Assembly (NCBI GenBank): GCA_963923035.1
Contig: CAWUKT010000010.1
Coordinates: forward strand, 1 to 64,000
DNA length: 64,000 nt
Origin: CAWUKT01 sp963923035
Lineage (GTDB): Bacteria; Bacteroidota; Bacteroidia; J057; JADKCL01
Reading direction: 5' to 3'
Below the pieces are notes generated by a model that saw nothing but the letters and a program-made list of their open reading frames with translations, did no database searches and was not told the DNA's origin. Below, in pieces: positions 51,215-59,707 of this stretch. Made by a program: the position numbers and the translations under genes. Position 1 is the first letter of the stretch; each line of letters opens with the position of its first letter.

Positions 51215-51904
51215 ATGAAACCGCTTGTCATCGCCGTCGACGGATATGCTGCCACTGGCAAATCTACCACCGCCAAGCAAGTTGCCGACCGCTTGGGCTA
51301 TACCTTCGTGGACACCGGGGCGATGTACCGCGCCGTCACCCTTTTCCTCATCGAAAATGAGGTGCCCCTCGACAAAGATTCACCGGAATTTGAGCGTTCG
51401 TTGGAAGAGATTCAGCTGGAATTCCGGCGGAATCCGCTGACGGACCGGCTGGAAATCTTCATGAATGGCCAGGATGTGGATGCGGGAATCCGCGGGATGC
51501 GGGTCTCGGAGAAGGTGAGCGAAGTGGCTGCGATTTCGGCGGTGCGCCGCCGATTGGTGGCCCTCCAGCGCCAGATTGGCGCTGCGGGCGGGGTGGTCGT
51601 GGATGGCCGCGACATTGGCACGGTCGTCTTTCCCGACGCCGAACTGAAGATTTTCCTGACCGCCCGGATGGATGTGCGCGTCGAGCGCCGCCTGAAAGAA
51701 ATGATTCACCGCGGCAAGCCCACCAACCAAGACGATGTCCGCGACAACCTGATCCACCGGGACTTTGTGGACTCAACGCGGGAGGACAGCCCGCTCCGCA
51801 AGGCCGACGACGCCATCGAAATCGACACCTCCGAGCTGACGATTGAGGAGCAGGTCAACCAGGTGGTGGCGCGGGCCCAGGAGATTCTCCGCAGCCGGGT
51901 CTAA
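51215..51904 (+). CDS. cmk: Cytidylate kinase
   Basis: 229 residues from the ATG at 51215, right before the P-loop: MKPLVIAVDGYAATGKSTTAK. DTGAMYRAV follows, the CMP-binding strand typical of bacterial Cmk, then VVDGRDIGTVVFPDAELKIFLTA (DGRDIGT signature) and RREDS-like STREDSPLRKADDAIEIDTS at the C-terminus. Phosphorylates CMP/dCMP with ATP. Essential-type housekeeping gene. Followed by a non-coding 21-bp array. Confidence 0.96.
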   Translation: MKPLVIAVDGYAATGKSTTAKQVADRLGYTFVDTGAMYRAVTLFLIENEVPLDKDSPEFERSLEEIQLEFRRNPLTDRLEIFMNGQDVDAGIRGMRVSEKVSEVAAISAVRRRLVALQRQIGAAGGVVVDGRDIGTVVFPDAELKIFLTARMDVRVERRLKEMIHRGKPTNQDDVRDNLIHRDFVDSTREDSPLRKADDAIEIDTSELTIEEQVNQVVARAQEILRSRV

Positions 51905-51947
51905 AAGTCTAATTTTCTCTTTCCAGGATTCAATCTTCTCTCCCAGA

Positions 51948-52369
51948 GCTTCAGCTTTCCGTCCATGGGCCGGGCCCTTCCCGGTCGGAGCTTCAGTGTT
52001 CCACCCAATTGATGGACGCTTCCACCCGTAGGCTCCGGCATTCCCGTTCCAGGGTCCAAACTCCCGTCTTTGAGGTCCGCCGTTCCGCCATCAAGGTCCG
52101 ATATTGGACCTCAGAGCTCCGACTTTCCAGCTAAAAGCTCGGCCATTCCAGCTTTTGGTTCCAACGTTCCAGCTATAGGCTCCGTTTGGGCAACAAACAG
52201 TTACCTCATCCGACCATAAGGGCTCCAAGTTTGGAGTCATTGGGTGGAAATTTCCGGTTTCGAAGCGGAAGGTTCGAGTCCTGAGCTGGAAGATCGGACC
52301 TCAGAGCTGGAACATTCAACGAAAAAGCTACAACCTTCCAGCTATTGGCTCCGTTTGGGAAAGTATTTG
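51948..52369. repeat. Degenerate tandem array with 21-bp period
   Basis: About 20 units. From 52033 to 52221 nine successive units begin exactly every 21 bp (52033, 52054, 52075, 52096, 52117, 52138, 52159, 52180, 52201); after one 22-bp and one 20-bp unit the phase resumes at 52286, 52307, 52328 and 52349. Units tend to begin CTCC/GTCC/CTGG, carry TTCC or TTCCAGCT near the middle and end in AG or GG. Longer shared words: GGACCTCAGAGCT in two units, and CTCCGTTTGGG in two units 169 bp apart. No continuous reading frame on the plus strand (stop in the unit at 52117). Lies between convergent genes cmk and DUF1330. Confidence 0.85.
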
Positions 52370-52435
52370 TTTACTTTTCGAGGGTTGGAGGCGAAAATGG
52401 GGCTTGCTTGGGGGAGGATCGGGGCTAGGGAGAAG

Positions 52436-52870
52436 CTACGCCGGGGGGCTGAGCCTGACCTCGGTCGAAGGCAGCAGACGGGAATCTTCCAGGGCGGCGG
52501 TTCGGTGGCCAGCGGTCCTGAGGTAATCTTCGTTTTGGGCGAATTCCATGAATTTCGCCACCGATGCATGTTCCACCAGTAGGATGGCATCCCATTGCTC
52601 GTGGTCCGGGCCAATCAGAAAATGGTTGGCCGTGCCAAAGTAGAGGACCCGGCTCCCGGCCTTTTCCAGCTCCGGCCAGGTATGTTCCATGTAAAGCCGA
52701 TAGGTTTCCTCACCCGTCAGTTCCCCTTCGGGCCGGATGGCCTCCAGATCGGAATAATCGGCTGTGCTTCGGTATTTCAGGAGGTTCAGCATGACGACTT
52801 TTCCCTTGTCGTGAAAGTCCAGGTAAAATTGCTTGCCGGAGTCGGGTTTCGGATGAAGGTGCTTTTGCAT
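52436..52870 (-). CDS. DUF1330-like small protein
   Basis: 144 residues from the ATG at 52870; a TTG three codons earlier is less likely. Segments KGKVVMLNLLKYR, GEETYRLYMEHTWPELEKAGSRVLYFGTAN, WDAILLVEHASVAKFMEFAQNEDYL and AALEDSRLLP match the DUF1330/dimeric alpha-beta barrel pattern (conserved N-L-L-K and the F-x-D-Y helix). Cytoplasmic; function of the family is unknown. Its 3' end faces the 21-bp array. Confidence 0.78.
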   Translation of the reverse strand: MQKHLHPKPDSGKQFYLDFHDKGKVVMLNLLKYRSTADYSDLEAIRPEGELTGEETYRLYMEHTWPELEKAGSRVLYFGTANHFLIGPDHEQWDAILLVEHASVAKFMEFAQNEDYLRTAGHRTAALEDSRLLPSTEVRLSPPA

Positions 52871-52979
52871 TGGAGTCAATATTGCATCTGGGGCCAGGGT
52901 GGAACCAGGACCGAAAAGATAGGCGGCAATGGCTTTGGATGCAATATGGACAAGGCGCTTTTTTCAAGGCCCGGGATGG

Positions 52980-53834
52980 CTATTCGTTGCCCTGTCCATT
53001 GAGAATCCCATTCCCAATATCGGTCAGTAAATCTTCTAACAGGGGCTCAATAAATACCCATGTATAATGCAGGTCAAGGGGAGCGAGCAGTTCGTACAAC
53101 ATTGGATAAGTGGCCTGGAGGCGATTTGCACCGGCGTTGATCTTTTCGAACATTCCGTACATGGACAGTGGCCCGAGTACCCAGCCGGCGTAGGGAACTG
53201 CCATGCTCGCGACCCTCGCCCCCAATTGCTTGAACAGGGTAGAGCTGGTGATTCGGACGATGAATTTCTCGGCAATTTCCCCGGCGATTATATTGACCAG
53301 TTTTTTCGCTTGGTGGCCTTCGATCATGTCCTTTGCGATTCCTGGAACCCGGGCAACAATCTCGTCAAAATGATTCTCGACAAAATACCGGATAGAGATG
53401 TACAAGGCTTCCCGAAACTTCCAGAGGTTTTGCACCATGTCAACGACCGCCATGGCCAGTTCTTTGTCCTCCTGCCAGGTCTCCCCACTGCCATCAAGGT
53501 GTGAAACGGCTCTTTTTCCTCCGTTCCAGACGTCTTTCACATAGTCCTTTCCCGCTTCTAAAATGCTGAGCTGGAGCGGGTCTTCAGACAGGTTGCCGCC
53601 AGTCAGTGATTCACTGCGCTGAACCGTGGGTGATGATGGCATATGGAGGGCAGGGGCGTTTTTCTGCTCCGGGGCTTCGTCATTGGGATCGGCGACAAAC
53701 AATTGCTTGGGTGGCATCATGCTCCGTCCACTTTTCTCCTCGAACTCTTTTTCTTCGCCCACAGCCGGGGTAGAGGCTTGGACAACGGGCTTCACTTTTT
53801 GGGGCTGGGCAAATTGACGGGGCTTTTTGGGCAT
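52980..53834 (-). CDS. Extracellular-contractile-system effector-like protein
   Basis: 284 residues, no signal peptide. The N-terminal ~85 residues are polar and Pro-rich with KKPRQFAQPQKVKP, MPPKQLFVADPN and SSPTVQRSES, a leader style (short VQR motif, low complexity) common in Bacteroidota proteins that accompany eCIS (PVC-like) particles. Residues about 165-285 are hydrophobic and Gly/Ala-rich: IIAGEIAEKFIVRITSS, GARVASMAVPYAGWVLGPLSMYGMFEKI, then AGANRLQATYPMLYELLAPLDLHYTWVFIEPLLEDL, resembling C-termini of such effectors. This assignment is from memory of the pattern and is tentative. No eCIS structural genes are in the window. Confidence 0.45.
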   Translation of the reverse strand: MPKKPRQFAQPQKVKPVVQASTPAVGEEKEFEEKSGRSMMPPKQLFVADPNDEAPEQKNAPALHMPSSPTVQRSESLTGGNLSEDPLQLSILEAGKDYVKDVWNGGKRAVSHLDGSGETWQEDKELAMAVVDMVQNLWKFREALYISIRYFVENHFDEIVARVPGIAKDMIEGHQAKKLVNIIAGEIAEKFIVRITSSTLFKQLGARVASMAVPYAGWVLGPLSMYGMFEKINAGANRLQATYPMLYELLAPLDLHYTWVFIEPLLEDLLTDIGNGILNGQGNE

Positions 53835-54124
53835 GGGAAAATGGATTTGAGGTGTCCAAGCATAATCCCATTTATTTCCCCCTCTATAAAGAACAAATCA
53901 GACAGGAAATTATTGGTCAAATCTTCTCTAATCTCCGGGAAAACGCCAGAGAAGTTCTGTCCCTTCAACATCGCCTGTATACAAACCCAACAAAATTTTC
54001 TCGTCAGACCATTTCCCGCCAATCGCTTACTATTTCATTCACCAAAGTGCATTTCTTTGCGCCTCATCCCCAAGCGATTCCCATTTTTTATATATTGCAA
54101 AGTGTCACTTAAACACTAAGCAAA

Positions 54125-56767
54125 ATGCGTACGATTTTCCTCCTGTTGCTGCTCGTCAGCGGCTATCTCCTGCCCGCCCAGGTCCATACTTCATATCTCT
54201 GGCACCTCCAACAACCGAATTACTGGCCTGAAGTCAGCCCGAGTGATCCCTACCATTACCAGACGGTTCAGGAATCCCAGGCCCTGAAATTTGGTGGGGG
54301 AAATCTCTATTCGGATGGCCTCAACCACCCGCTGAACGATTTAGAGCAGATTTTCAGCAAGGCAGATCGTGTCGCCATCTACCAGTACCGCGCCAAGGAC
54401 GCGGTCCAGTCGCTCATGGGCCACGCTGAGGGCGGTGCCCAGGTCAACTATTCGGGCTGCCTCATCGAAAACATCAATTCCCTCGGCAACAACAACCAAT
54501 GGGGATACAGCGGCAACTGGGCCAGCAATTTTGTGACGGCCCGCAACTGGACAACTTCGGGGGGCCAGCCCCGCATGGACCTGACCGGGTTTACCTTTCA
54601 CCACGCGTTGTCGCCCTTGTTGAGTGATGCGGTCTTGAAAATGCAGATCAAAGCGCACAAGCAGATTTACGGGGAGACTTTCGGCACGAGCCCGTCCTAT
54701 TCCAAGGGATACTGGCCCGCCGAGTGTTCCTTTTCCGAGCGCATCATCAAAGTCCTCTCCGAAGAAGGCTTCGAATGGTCCATCATCGCCAACAGCCACC
54801 TCGCCCGGACCCTCGCCGATTATCCGTTGACTTTCAATACTTCCGGCTGCAATATCGATCCTCCCAACCAGGCGGACAAAGTGACGGCCAGTGGCACCAA
54901 CTGGTGGAGTGGGCAACTCGATGGGAGAGGAGGAACCTTCGCCGCGCCCTATTGCTACCAGGCCCACAAAGCCCGTTATGTCGACCCCAATACGGGCCAG
55001 GCCTATACGATTACGGTCGTGCCGATGGCCGATTTGTTGTCCTACCAAAATGGATTCGGAACGATGGGCACTGGCGACATTGACCAGAACATTGCGCCCT
55101 ACGACAATCCCAGCCAGCCCAGCATCGTGCTGATGGCCCACGACGGCGACAATGCCTGGGGCGGTGGCTTCGACTACTACAACAATTCGGTTCCGGGCCT
55201 GGCCAATGCCGCCGCGCAACAAGGATATTCCCCCACCACGATCCAACAATTCCTGAATGATCACCCGGTACCCGCCACGGACATCGTGCGGGTCGAGGAT
55301 GGCAGTTGGTTCAACGCCGCCAACGATTGGGGCCACCCGCAGTTCATCAACTGGCTGTGGCCCATGTACAATTCGGCTTACCGCTTCGATCCGAATGGCT
55401 GGACCGAAGACGCCCGGAACTGGGCGGTACTGGTTGCCGCCGAAAACCGTGTTCTCACTGCGGAAGATTTGACGACCGCCGCCGTGGATGTGCAAGACGT
55501 CGTACATCCCTCGCAGAGCAGCACCCTGGCCGAACGGGCCTGGCACCACCTGTTGCCGGGATATACCTCCGGTTATATGTACTACGGGACGGCCATCGAC
55601 ATGGAAGTGAAGCAATCTCTGGCCTGTAATATTGCCACCGATCTCGCCGATCAGGTGATCGGTTCCGGCAGCATCAGCGATGTGACGCCTCCTTCAGTAT
55701 TCATTCCCCAGCGCTTCCCCTACAACCCTGGCGGCACCGGCTTCGGTCCGATCTATGGCTACCAGCAGGTCACCAACAGTTCCGATTTCCACGTTTGGAC
55801 CTTTGCCTACGACGTTTCGGGCCTCCAAAGCGTGACCTTGAAGTACCGCACCGATTTTGATGGCGAGAATCCGCTCAACAACGACGAGAACGAAACCTAT
55901 GCCGGCGGCAATGGCGTCAGTGCCTGGCAGGATGTGGCCATGTCGATGCGTAATTTCCCGACCGGAAACATCACCAACAATCCTGATGTCGACTTCTTCA
56001 TCCTGCCCGATTATATCGCCGATGAATACTACGGCGAGATTGCCGGATTGGCGGATACGCTGGTCGATTACTACGTCGAGGCGATGGACAACCAGGGCAA
56101 TGTGTTCAAAACGCCGATCCAGCACGTGTACGTCGGCGCCAGCAACGCGGGCGGATCTCCGAATGGGGTCTACTGGACGCCTTCGAATCCGACGGTCAAC
56201 GATGTCATCACGGTCCACGTGCCGAATCCTTCGACTTCCGGCAAGCTCCACTGGGGCGTCGACGGCTGGAACCAGGTGGACAATGTCTACTGGCCGAATG
56301 GTTCGGTTTTGTTCCAGGGAACGGGTCCTGCCATTCAGTCTCCGATGAATGGCCCGGCGAACAACGAGCTGACGATTCAGATCGGCCCCTTCAACAATGC
56401 CGCGCAATCGGTCGGCGTGGTCGACTTCGTGATCAATTTCGACGACAATACCTGGGACAACAACAATGGTGCGGACTACCACATCAATATTTCGCCGCCC
56501 GTTTCGGCCTGGCAACCGCAGCCGCTCGAGGTGACGGTCGGCCCGGTACCGACCCGCGACCAACTGCGTTTGTCGATTGATTTCTGCTCCGATCCGGAAT
56601 TTGAGTTGGCCATCTTTGATGGCGTCGGAAAGCAGGTGTTGGCGCGCCAGGTGGACTGCGGCCAGCATGTGCTGGACTTGGGCGGCTTGGAAGCGGGGGT
56701 GTATTTCTTAGAAGTACAGGGGGAGAAGACGCACCGGATGTTACGGCAGAAGGTGGTGAAGCTGTAG
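54125..56767 (+). CDS. T9SS-secreted GH57-like glycoside hydrolase
   Basis: 880 residues. Signal peptide ending LLPAQ. The catalytic region (about 20-430) has GH57 landmarks: TSYLWHLQQPNYWPE at the start (cf. the H-x-H-Q-P motif), GYWPAECSFSERIIKVLSEEGFEWSII, where the Glu after WPA is at the nucleophile position, and LMAHDGDNAWGGGFDYY with an acid-base Asp candidate. Residues about 545-690 and 690-790 are two beta-sandwich modules (starch/carbohydrate-binding-like; SGKLHWGVDGWNQVDNVYWPNG). The last 80 residues are a type A sorting domain. Likely a cell-surface alpha-glucan-active enzyme. Followed by a strong terminator, so monocistronic. Confidence 0.82.
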   Translation: MRTIFLLLLLVSGYLLPAQVHTSYLWHLQQPNYWPEVSPSDPYHYQTVQESQALKFGGGNLYSDGLNHPLNDLEQIFSKADRVAIYQYRAKDAVQSLMGHAEGGAQVNYSGCLIENINSLGNNNQWGYSGNWASNFVTARNWTTSGGQPRMDLTGFTFHHALSPLLSDAVLKMQIKAHKQIYGETFGTSPSYSKGYWPAECSFSERIIKVLSEEGFEWSIIANSHLARTLADYPLTFNTSGCNIDPPNQADKVTASGTNWWSGQLDGRGGTFAAPYCYQAHKARYVDPNTGQAYTITVVPMADLLSYQNGFGTMGTGDIDQNIAPYDNPSQPSIVLMAHDGDNAWGGGFDYYNNSVPGLANAAAQQGYSPTTIQQFLNDHPVPATDIVRVEDGSWFNAANDWGHPQFINWLWPMYNSAYRFDPNGWTEDARNWAVLVAAENRVLTAEDLTTAAVDVQDVVHPSQSSTLAERAWHHLLPGYTSGYMYYGTAIDMEVKQSLACNIATDLADQVIGSGSISDVTPPSVFIPQRFPYNPGGTGFGPIYGYQQVTNSSDFHVWTFAYDVSGLQSVTLKYRTDFDGENPLNNDENETYAGGNGVSAWQDVAMSMRNFPTGNITNNPDVDFFILPDYIADEYYGEIAGLADTLVDYYVEAMDNQGNVFKTPIQHVYVGASNAGGSPNGVYWTPSNPTVNDVITVHVPNPSTSGKLHWGVDGWNQVDNVYWPNGSVLFQGTGPAIQSPMNGPANNELTIQIGPFNNAAQSVGVVDFVINFDDNTWDNNNGADYHINISPPVSAWQPQPLEVTVGPVPTRDQLRLSIDFCSDPEFELAIFDGVGKQVLARQVDCGQHVLDLGGLEAGVYFLEVQGEKTHRMLRQKVVKL

Positions 56768-56796
56768 GGCTTGTTTGTGAGGTGACTCACGTGTTC

Positions 56797-56836
56797 AACC
56801 CTGCCCGCCGGGAATCGGCGGGCAGGGTTGGTTTTT
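56797..56836 (+). terminator. Strong rho-independent terminator
   Basis: Perfect 14-bp stem (56797-56810 with 56816-56829), loop GGAAT, then GGTTTTT. 30 nt after the GH57-like stop. Confidence 0.92.
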
Positions 56837-56866
56837 GGGGGCATGGACGATTAACATTCTCACAAT

Positions 56867-57739
56867 TCAGTCGAAATACTTGTCGTAGTAATAGACGGAA
56901 AGGCTCGTGAGGATGATTATCGCAGTCCAGGCAATGGCCCAACCTTGAACTCCGATAAGTGCGGCTATATAATAGAACAATACTGGGGTGAGAATTCCGA
57001 TGGGAAGGATAAGGAAAAACAAGGTGCGACTAAACACAAATGCCAGCCGCGTCATGGCTTCATGAGCTTGTTCCGCTCTTTCAAAAGCCGCCTGTTCCTT
57101 GGCGCTAACTGTTTTACCTCGGGGGTCTAAGTCGTATTTCTTTGTTTCAAAGATGCGTTCCTGAAGGGCGAAAAATCCATATAGGATTAACAATAGAGCG
57201 GGGAAGCCAAAACCCAGAGAAAGCTGCCAAAACACTCCATCATTGTTGATCATCCAGATGGACCGTTCCCGGGCACTGTGTCCATTGATGGTTTCGTAAT
57301 ACATCGTCGCTTCCAGCACATAGGTTCCGGGACTTTTCAGATCCACCTTGAAAAACTCGGGAATGTAGGCATCGCTCTTCAGCCAAACCTCGTGCACCCC
57401 CAAGCCGATGGGATAGGTGAACACCGGGACATCGTTTATTTTTCTTCCATCAATGAACACCTCGTACTTGAATTCATCCATGTCAAACATGTTGGTGTGC
57501 AGGTCCACGACGATAGAAATGAATGCGGAATCTGTGGGGGATTTTGAGTAGTCGGGTTCGACTTTGGGGATCTCCCGCTTGATCTCTACCGGGTTGTTGG
57601 TCAATAGCACATCGGCGACATCCCGTTTGCCCGTCACGAATTGAAACGTCACGATCAAAGCAACGATGATACCTCCAATCAACCCAACCCGCTGCATGAC
57701 AATCCAAAAGCCAGAACTCCCTGATTTCTCTGCGGCCAT
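56867..57739 (-). CDS. Membrane protein of unknown function
   Basis: 290 residues. One N-terminal helix (about 15-33), then a periplasmic beta-rich domain (about 60-165) with FISIVVDLHTNMFDMDEFKYEVFIDGRKIND and GVHEVWLKSDAYIPEFFKVDLKSPGTYVLEATMYYE, an immunoglobulin-like pattern. Two or three more helices follow (about 172-192, 230-250, 262-285) with a cytosolic charged loop between. No catalytic motif or family recognised. Divergent from the thioesterase gene. Minus-strand TAAATTGA lies 17 nt upstream of the start as a possible -7 box. Confidence 0.65.
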   Translation of the reverse strand: MAAEKSGSSGFWIVMQRVGLIGGIIVALIVTFQFVTGKRDVADVLLTNNPVEIKREIPKVEPDYSKSPTDSAFISIVVDLHTNMFDMDEFKYEVFIDGRKINDVPVFTYPIGLGVHEVWLKSDAYIPEFFKVDLKSPGTYVLEATMYYETINGHSARERSIWMINNDGVFWQLSLGFGFPALLLILYGFFALQERIFETKKYDLDPRGKTVSAKEQAAFERAEQAHEAMTRLAFVFSRTLFFLILPIGILTPVLFYYIAALIGVQGWAIAWTAIIILTSLSVYYYDKYFD

Positions 57740-57833
57740 TTTTTAACATCAATTTATTGATATTTGGGATTTATACAAGAGCTGAATACAACGATTTATC
57801 CATTGGCCCTAAGCGATAAACACCCCAAGCCCC

Positions 57834-57841
57834 TATCTTTG
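57834..57841 (+). promoter_or_regulatory. -7 box 4 nt before the thioesterase gene
   Basis: TATCTTTG (perfect TAnnTTTG), then CGCC and the ATG at 57846. The nearest TTG is 28 nt upstream, longer than usual. Confidence 0.5.
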
Positions 57842-57845
57842 CGCC

Positions 57846-58253
57846 ATGACTACCCAGGAACTCAACCGCCGCATGGCAGCGTCGGAATCGCGGATTTTCA
57901 AAGCCGTCTTTCCCAATACCACCAACCACTACGACACCCTCTTCGGGGGCACGGCCCTGAGCCTCATGGACGAGGTCGCCTTCATTGCGGCAACGCGGTT
58001 CAGCCGGAAGAAAATGGTGACGGTGAGCAGCAGCCGGGTCGATTTCAAGATGCCCATTCCGCACGGACGGATCATCGAGTTGGTAGCCCGGGTCGTCGAT
58101 GTGGGACGGACGAGTGTATTGGTGAAGGTGGAAATCTACATCGAGGAAATGTATTCCGAGGGGCGGGAAAAAGCCATTGAGGGAGAATTCAAAATGGTCG
58201 CGGTCAATGCCGAGATGGAACCGGTGGCGGTACTGGAAGACGAGGAAGCCTAG
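57846..58253 (+). CDS. Hotdog-fold acyl-CoA thioesterase
   Basis: 135 residues, the usual size of YciA/BFIT-type thioesterases. Signature: RIFKAVFPNTTNHYDTLFGGTALSLMDEVAFIAATRF, with N-H-Y-x-T-LFGG-x-L marking the hotdog helix and the catalytic Asp in LMDEVA. SSSRVDFKMPIPHG and VKVEIYIEEM follow. Hydrolyses acyl-CoA to free acid and CoA; chain-length preference unknown. Cytoplasmic. Ends overlapping the convergent helical-protein gene by 4 bases. Confidence 0.92.
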   Translation: MTTQELNRRMAASESRIFKAVFPNTTNHYDTLFGGTALSLMDEVAFIAATRFSRKKMVTVSSSRVDFKMPIPHGRIIELVARVVDVGRTSVLVKVEIYIEEMYSEGREKAIEGEFKMVAVNAEMEPVAVLEDEEA

Positions 58254-59707
58254 ACCTTGACGACCTGCTTGCGCTGCTGCCAGTAATCCAAAATGTAATT
58301 GTAGTAGAAATTGTTCTCGACCTTGGCCTTGAGCCAGAGGTTGAGCTTGATCAGGTCCATCCAATCGGTTTCAAGATTGGCGATGGGGGAGTAGGTGACC
58401 CGCTTCTTGTTGAGGAATTTCTGGATCATGTCCAGGAATTGGCGGTAGTGGGAGAGCTTGCGGCTGATTTTGCTCTTCCGGATCTGGCTCCGGAGCCGTT
58501 GCAGCATGACCAGGGCATCTTCCCGCTGGTTCATCTCAATCGCAAGGATCAATTCGATGAGCCGAACCGAATTCTCATTCTTGAGCTGGGTGAAGCGCTC
58601 CAGCATCTCGGTCAGGGCCTCGTTGGCGGAGCGGGGCAGGTTCGCCGCGAGGAGCACGCCGATCTTGTGGTAATAGTACCGGATCATCTGCTCGTCGTCG
58701 AGCCCGGGAATCGCCATCAGGCGGTCCAGTTTGTTTTGGGCGAGCTGGAGGTCATTTTCGTAGAAGTAGTAAATCGCACAGAGTTCCAGGTAACGGGGGA
58801 GGAAGTTGACCTGCTGAGCCGGCGTCAACTGGTCCAAGACCTTGTCGGTCTTGTAAATCATCCCATTGATCAACAGGAAATCGCCCACCTCCATGCCACT
58901 TTCAATCAACAAGGTGACAATCTGAAGCCGGATGTCCTGGGGATAGTTTTCCTTCGACGACTTTTTCTCCAGCCCCACCAAACGCTTGTGCAAGGCGTAG
59001 CGGTCCTCAAAAGTCCGGCTGTACATGTACTCGCTCGTGAAGGCCTGCTGCCGGTGGCTGGGTTGCTCACTGTCCGTCGCAAACTCATTGATACGCCCCA
59101 GAATGTCCTCCGTAATGTCCTTGTGGTCTTCGAGGTGGTCCGGATTGTTCTTCGAATCCTGAACGAGAACGTTGAATTTCTTCAGGTTTTCTTCAAAGGG
59201 AAAAGTCTCAGCGATCATGCTGGAGACCGAATCGATCCGCGCCAGAATCTCCGCGTATTCCTCCCAAGTGGTCTTCTGACTCTTGGCCAGCGTGTCCCGG
59301 TAATCTTCGAGGATGCGCAGGTGCACGCGGGGCATATTGATCTTCGTGCAGGCATCGAGCGCCGCCCGGATATAGTTCTGGGCCTGCTCGTGGAAGCCCT
59401 TGTAATTCAGAACGTCGTATTTGGCTTTGTAACGCTGGATGATAAAATCGTCCTTGGAGGAATTGGAATACTCCAACAAAACGGCCAGAATATCATCGAG
59501 GAGGGCATTTTTCTGCATGGAATAGAATGCCCGGGAGAAGGAGGAGAAATGCTTGGAGTAGATTTGGCGATCAAGGTTCTTGGAATACTCAGATGCCGCC
59601 AGATAACCTTTGTAGATTTGGGTAAACCGACTGTTCCTCCCGTGGAGGTTATAGAGTCGTTTTTCTTCCTTCGCCAATGAATGAACCAAATCGAACAAAG
59701 TCTGCAT
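58250..59707 (-). CDS. Large helical repeat protein (paralogue of the 32457 gene)
   Basis: 485 residues, soluble and nearly all helical, TPR-like. Same length and same N-terminal layout as the protein at 32457: LFDLVHSLAKEEKRLYNLHG..., then ALLDDILAVLLEYSNSSKDD, then NYKGFHEQAQNYIRAALDACTK. Overall similarity is otherwise modest, as expected for an old duplication or a large lineage-specific family. Basic C-terminal end (YWQQRKQVVKV). No catalytic motif; cytoplasmic scaffold or regulatory role is possible. Confidence 0.75.
   Translation of the reverse strand: MQTLFDLVHSLAKEEKRLYNLHGRNSRFTQIYKGYLAASEYSKNLDRQIYSKHFSSFSRAFYSMQKNALLDDILAVLLEYSNSSKDDFIIQRYKAKYDVLNYKGFHEQAQNYIRAALDACTKINMPRVHLRILEDYRDTLAKSQKTTWEEYAEILARIDSVSSMIAETFPFEENLKKFNVLVQDSKNNPDHLEDHKDITEDILGRINEFATDSEQPSHRQQAFTSEYMYSRTFEDRYALHKRLVGLEKKSSKENYPQDIRLQIVTLLIESGMEVGDFLLINGMIYKTDKVLDQLTPAQQVNFLPRYLELCAIYYFYENDLQLAQNKLDRLMAIPGLDDEQMIRYYYHKIGVLLAANLPRSANEALTEMLERFTQLKNENSVRLIELILAIEMNQREDALVMLQRLRSQIRKSKISRKLSHYRQFLDMIQKFLNKKRVTYSPIANLETDWMDLIKLNLWLKAKVENNFYYNYILDYWQQRKQVVKV

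Noticed and set aside
51948..52369. CRISPR array
   Set aside because: 21-bp periodic units have no constant repeat plus unique spacers and there are no cas genes.
52244..52582. 112-codon frame across the end of the 21-bp array
   Set aside because: Starts inside the array and runs antisense through the DUF1330 gene; heptad look comes from the 21-bp period.
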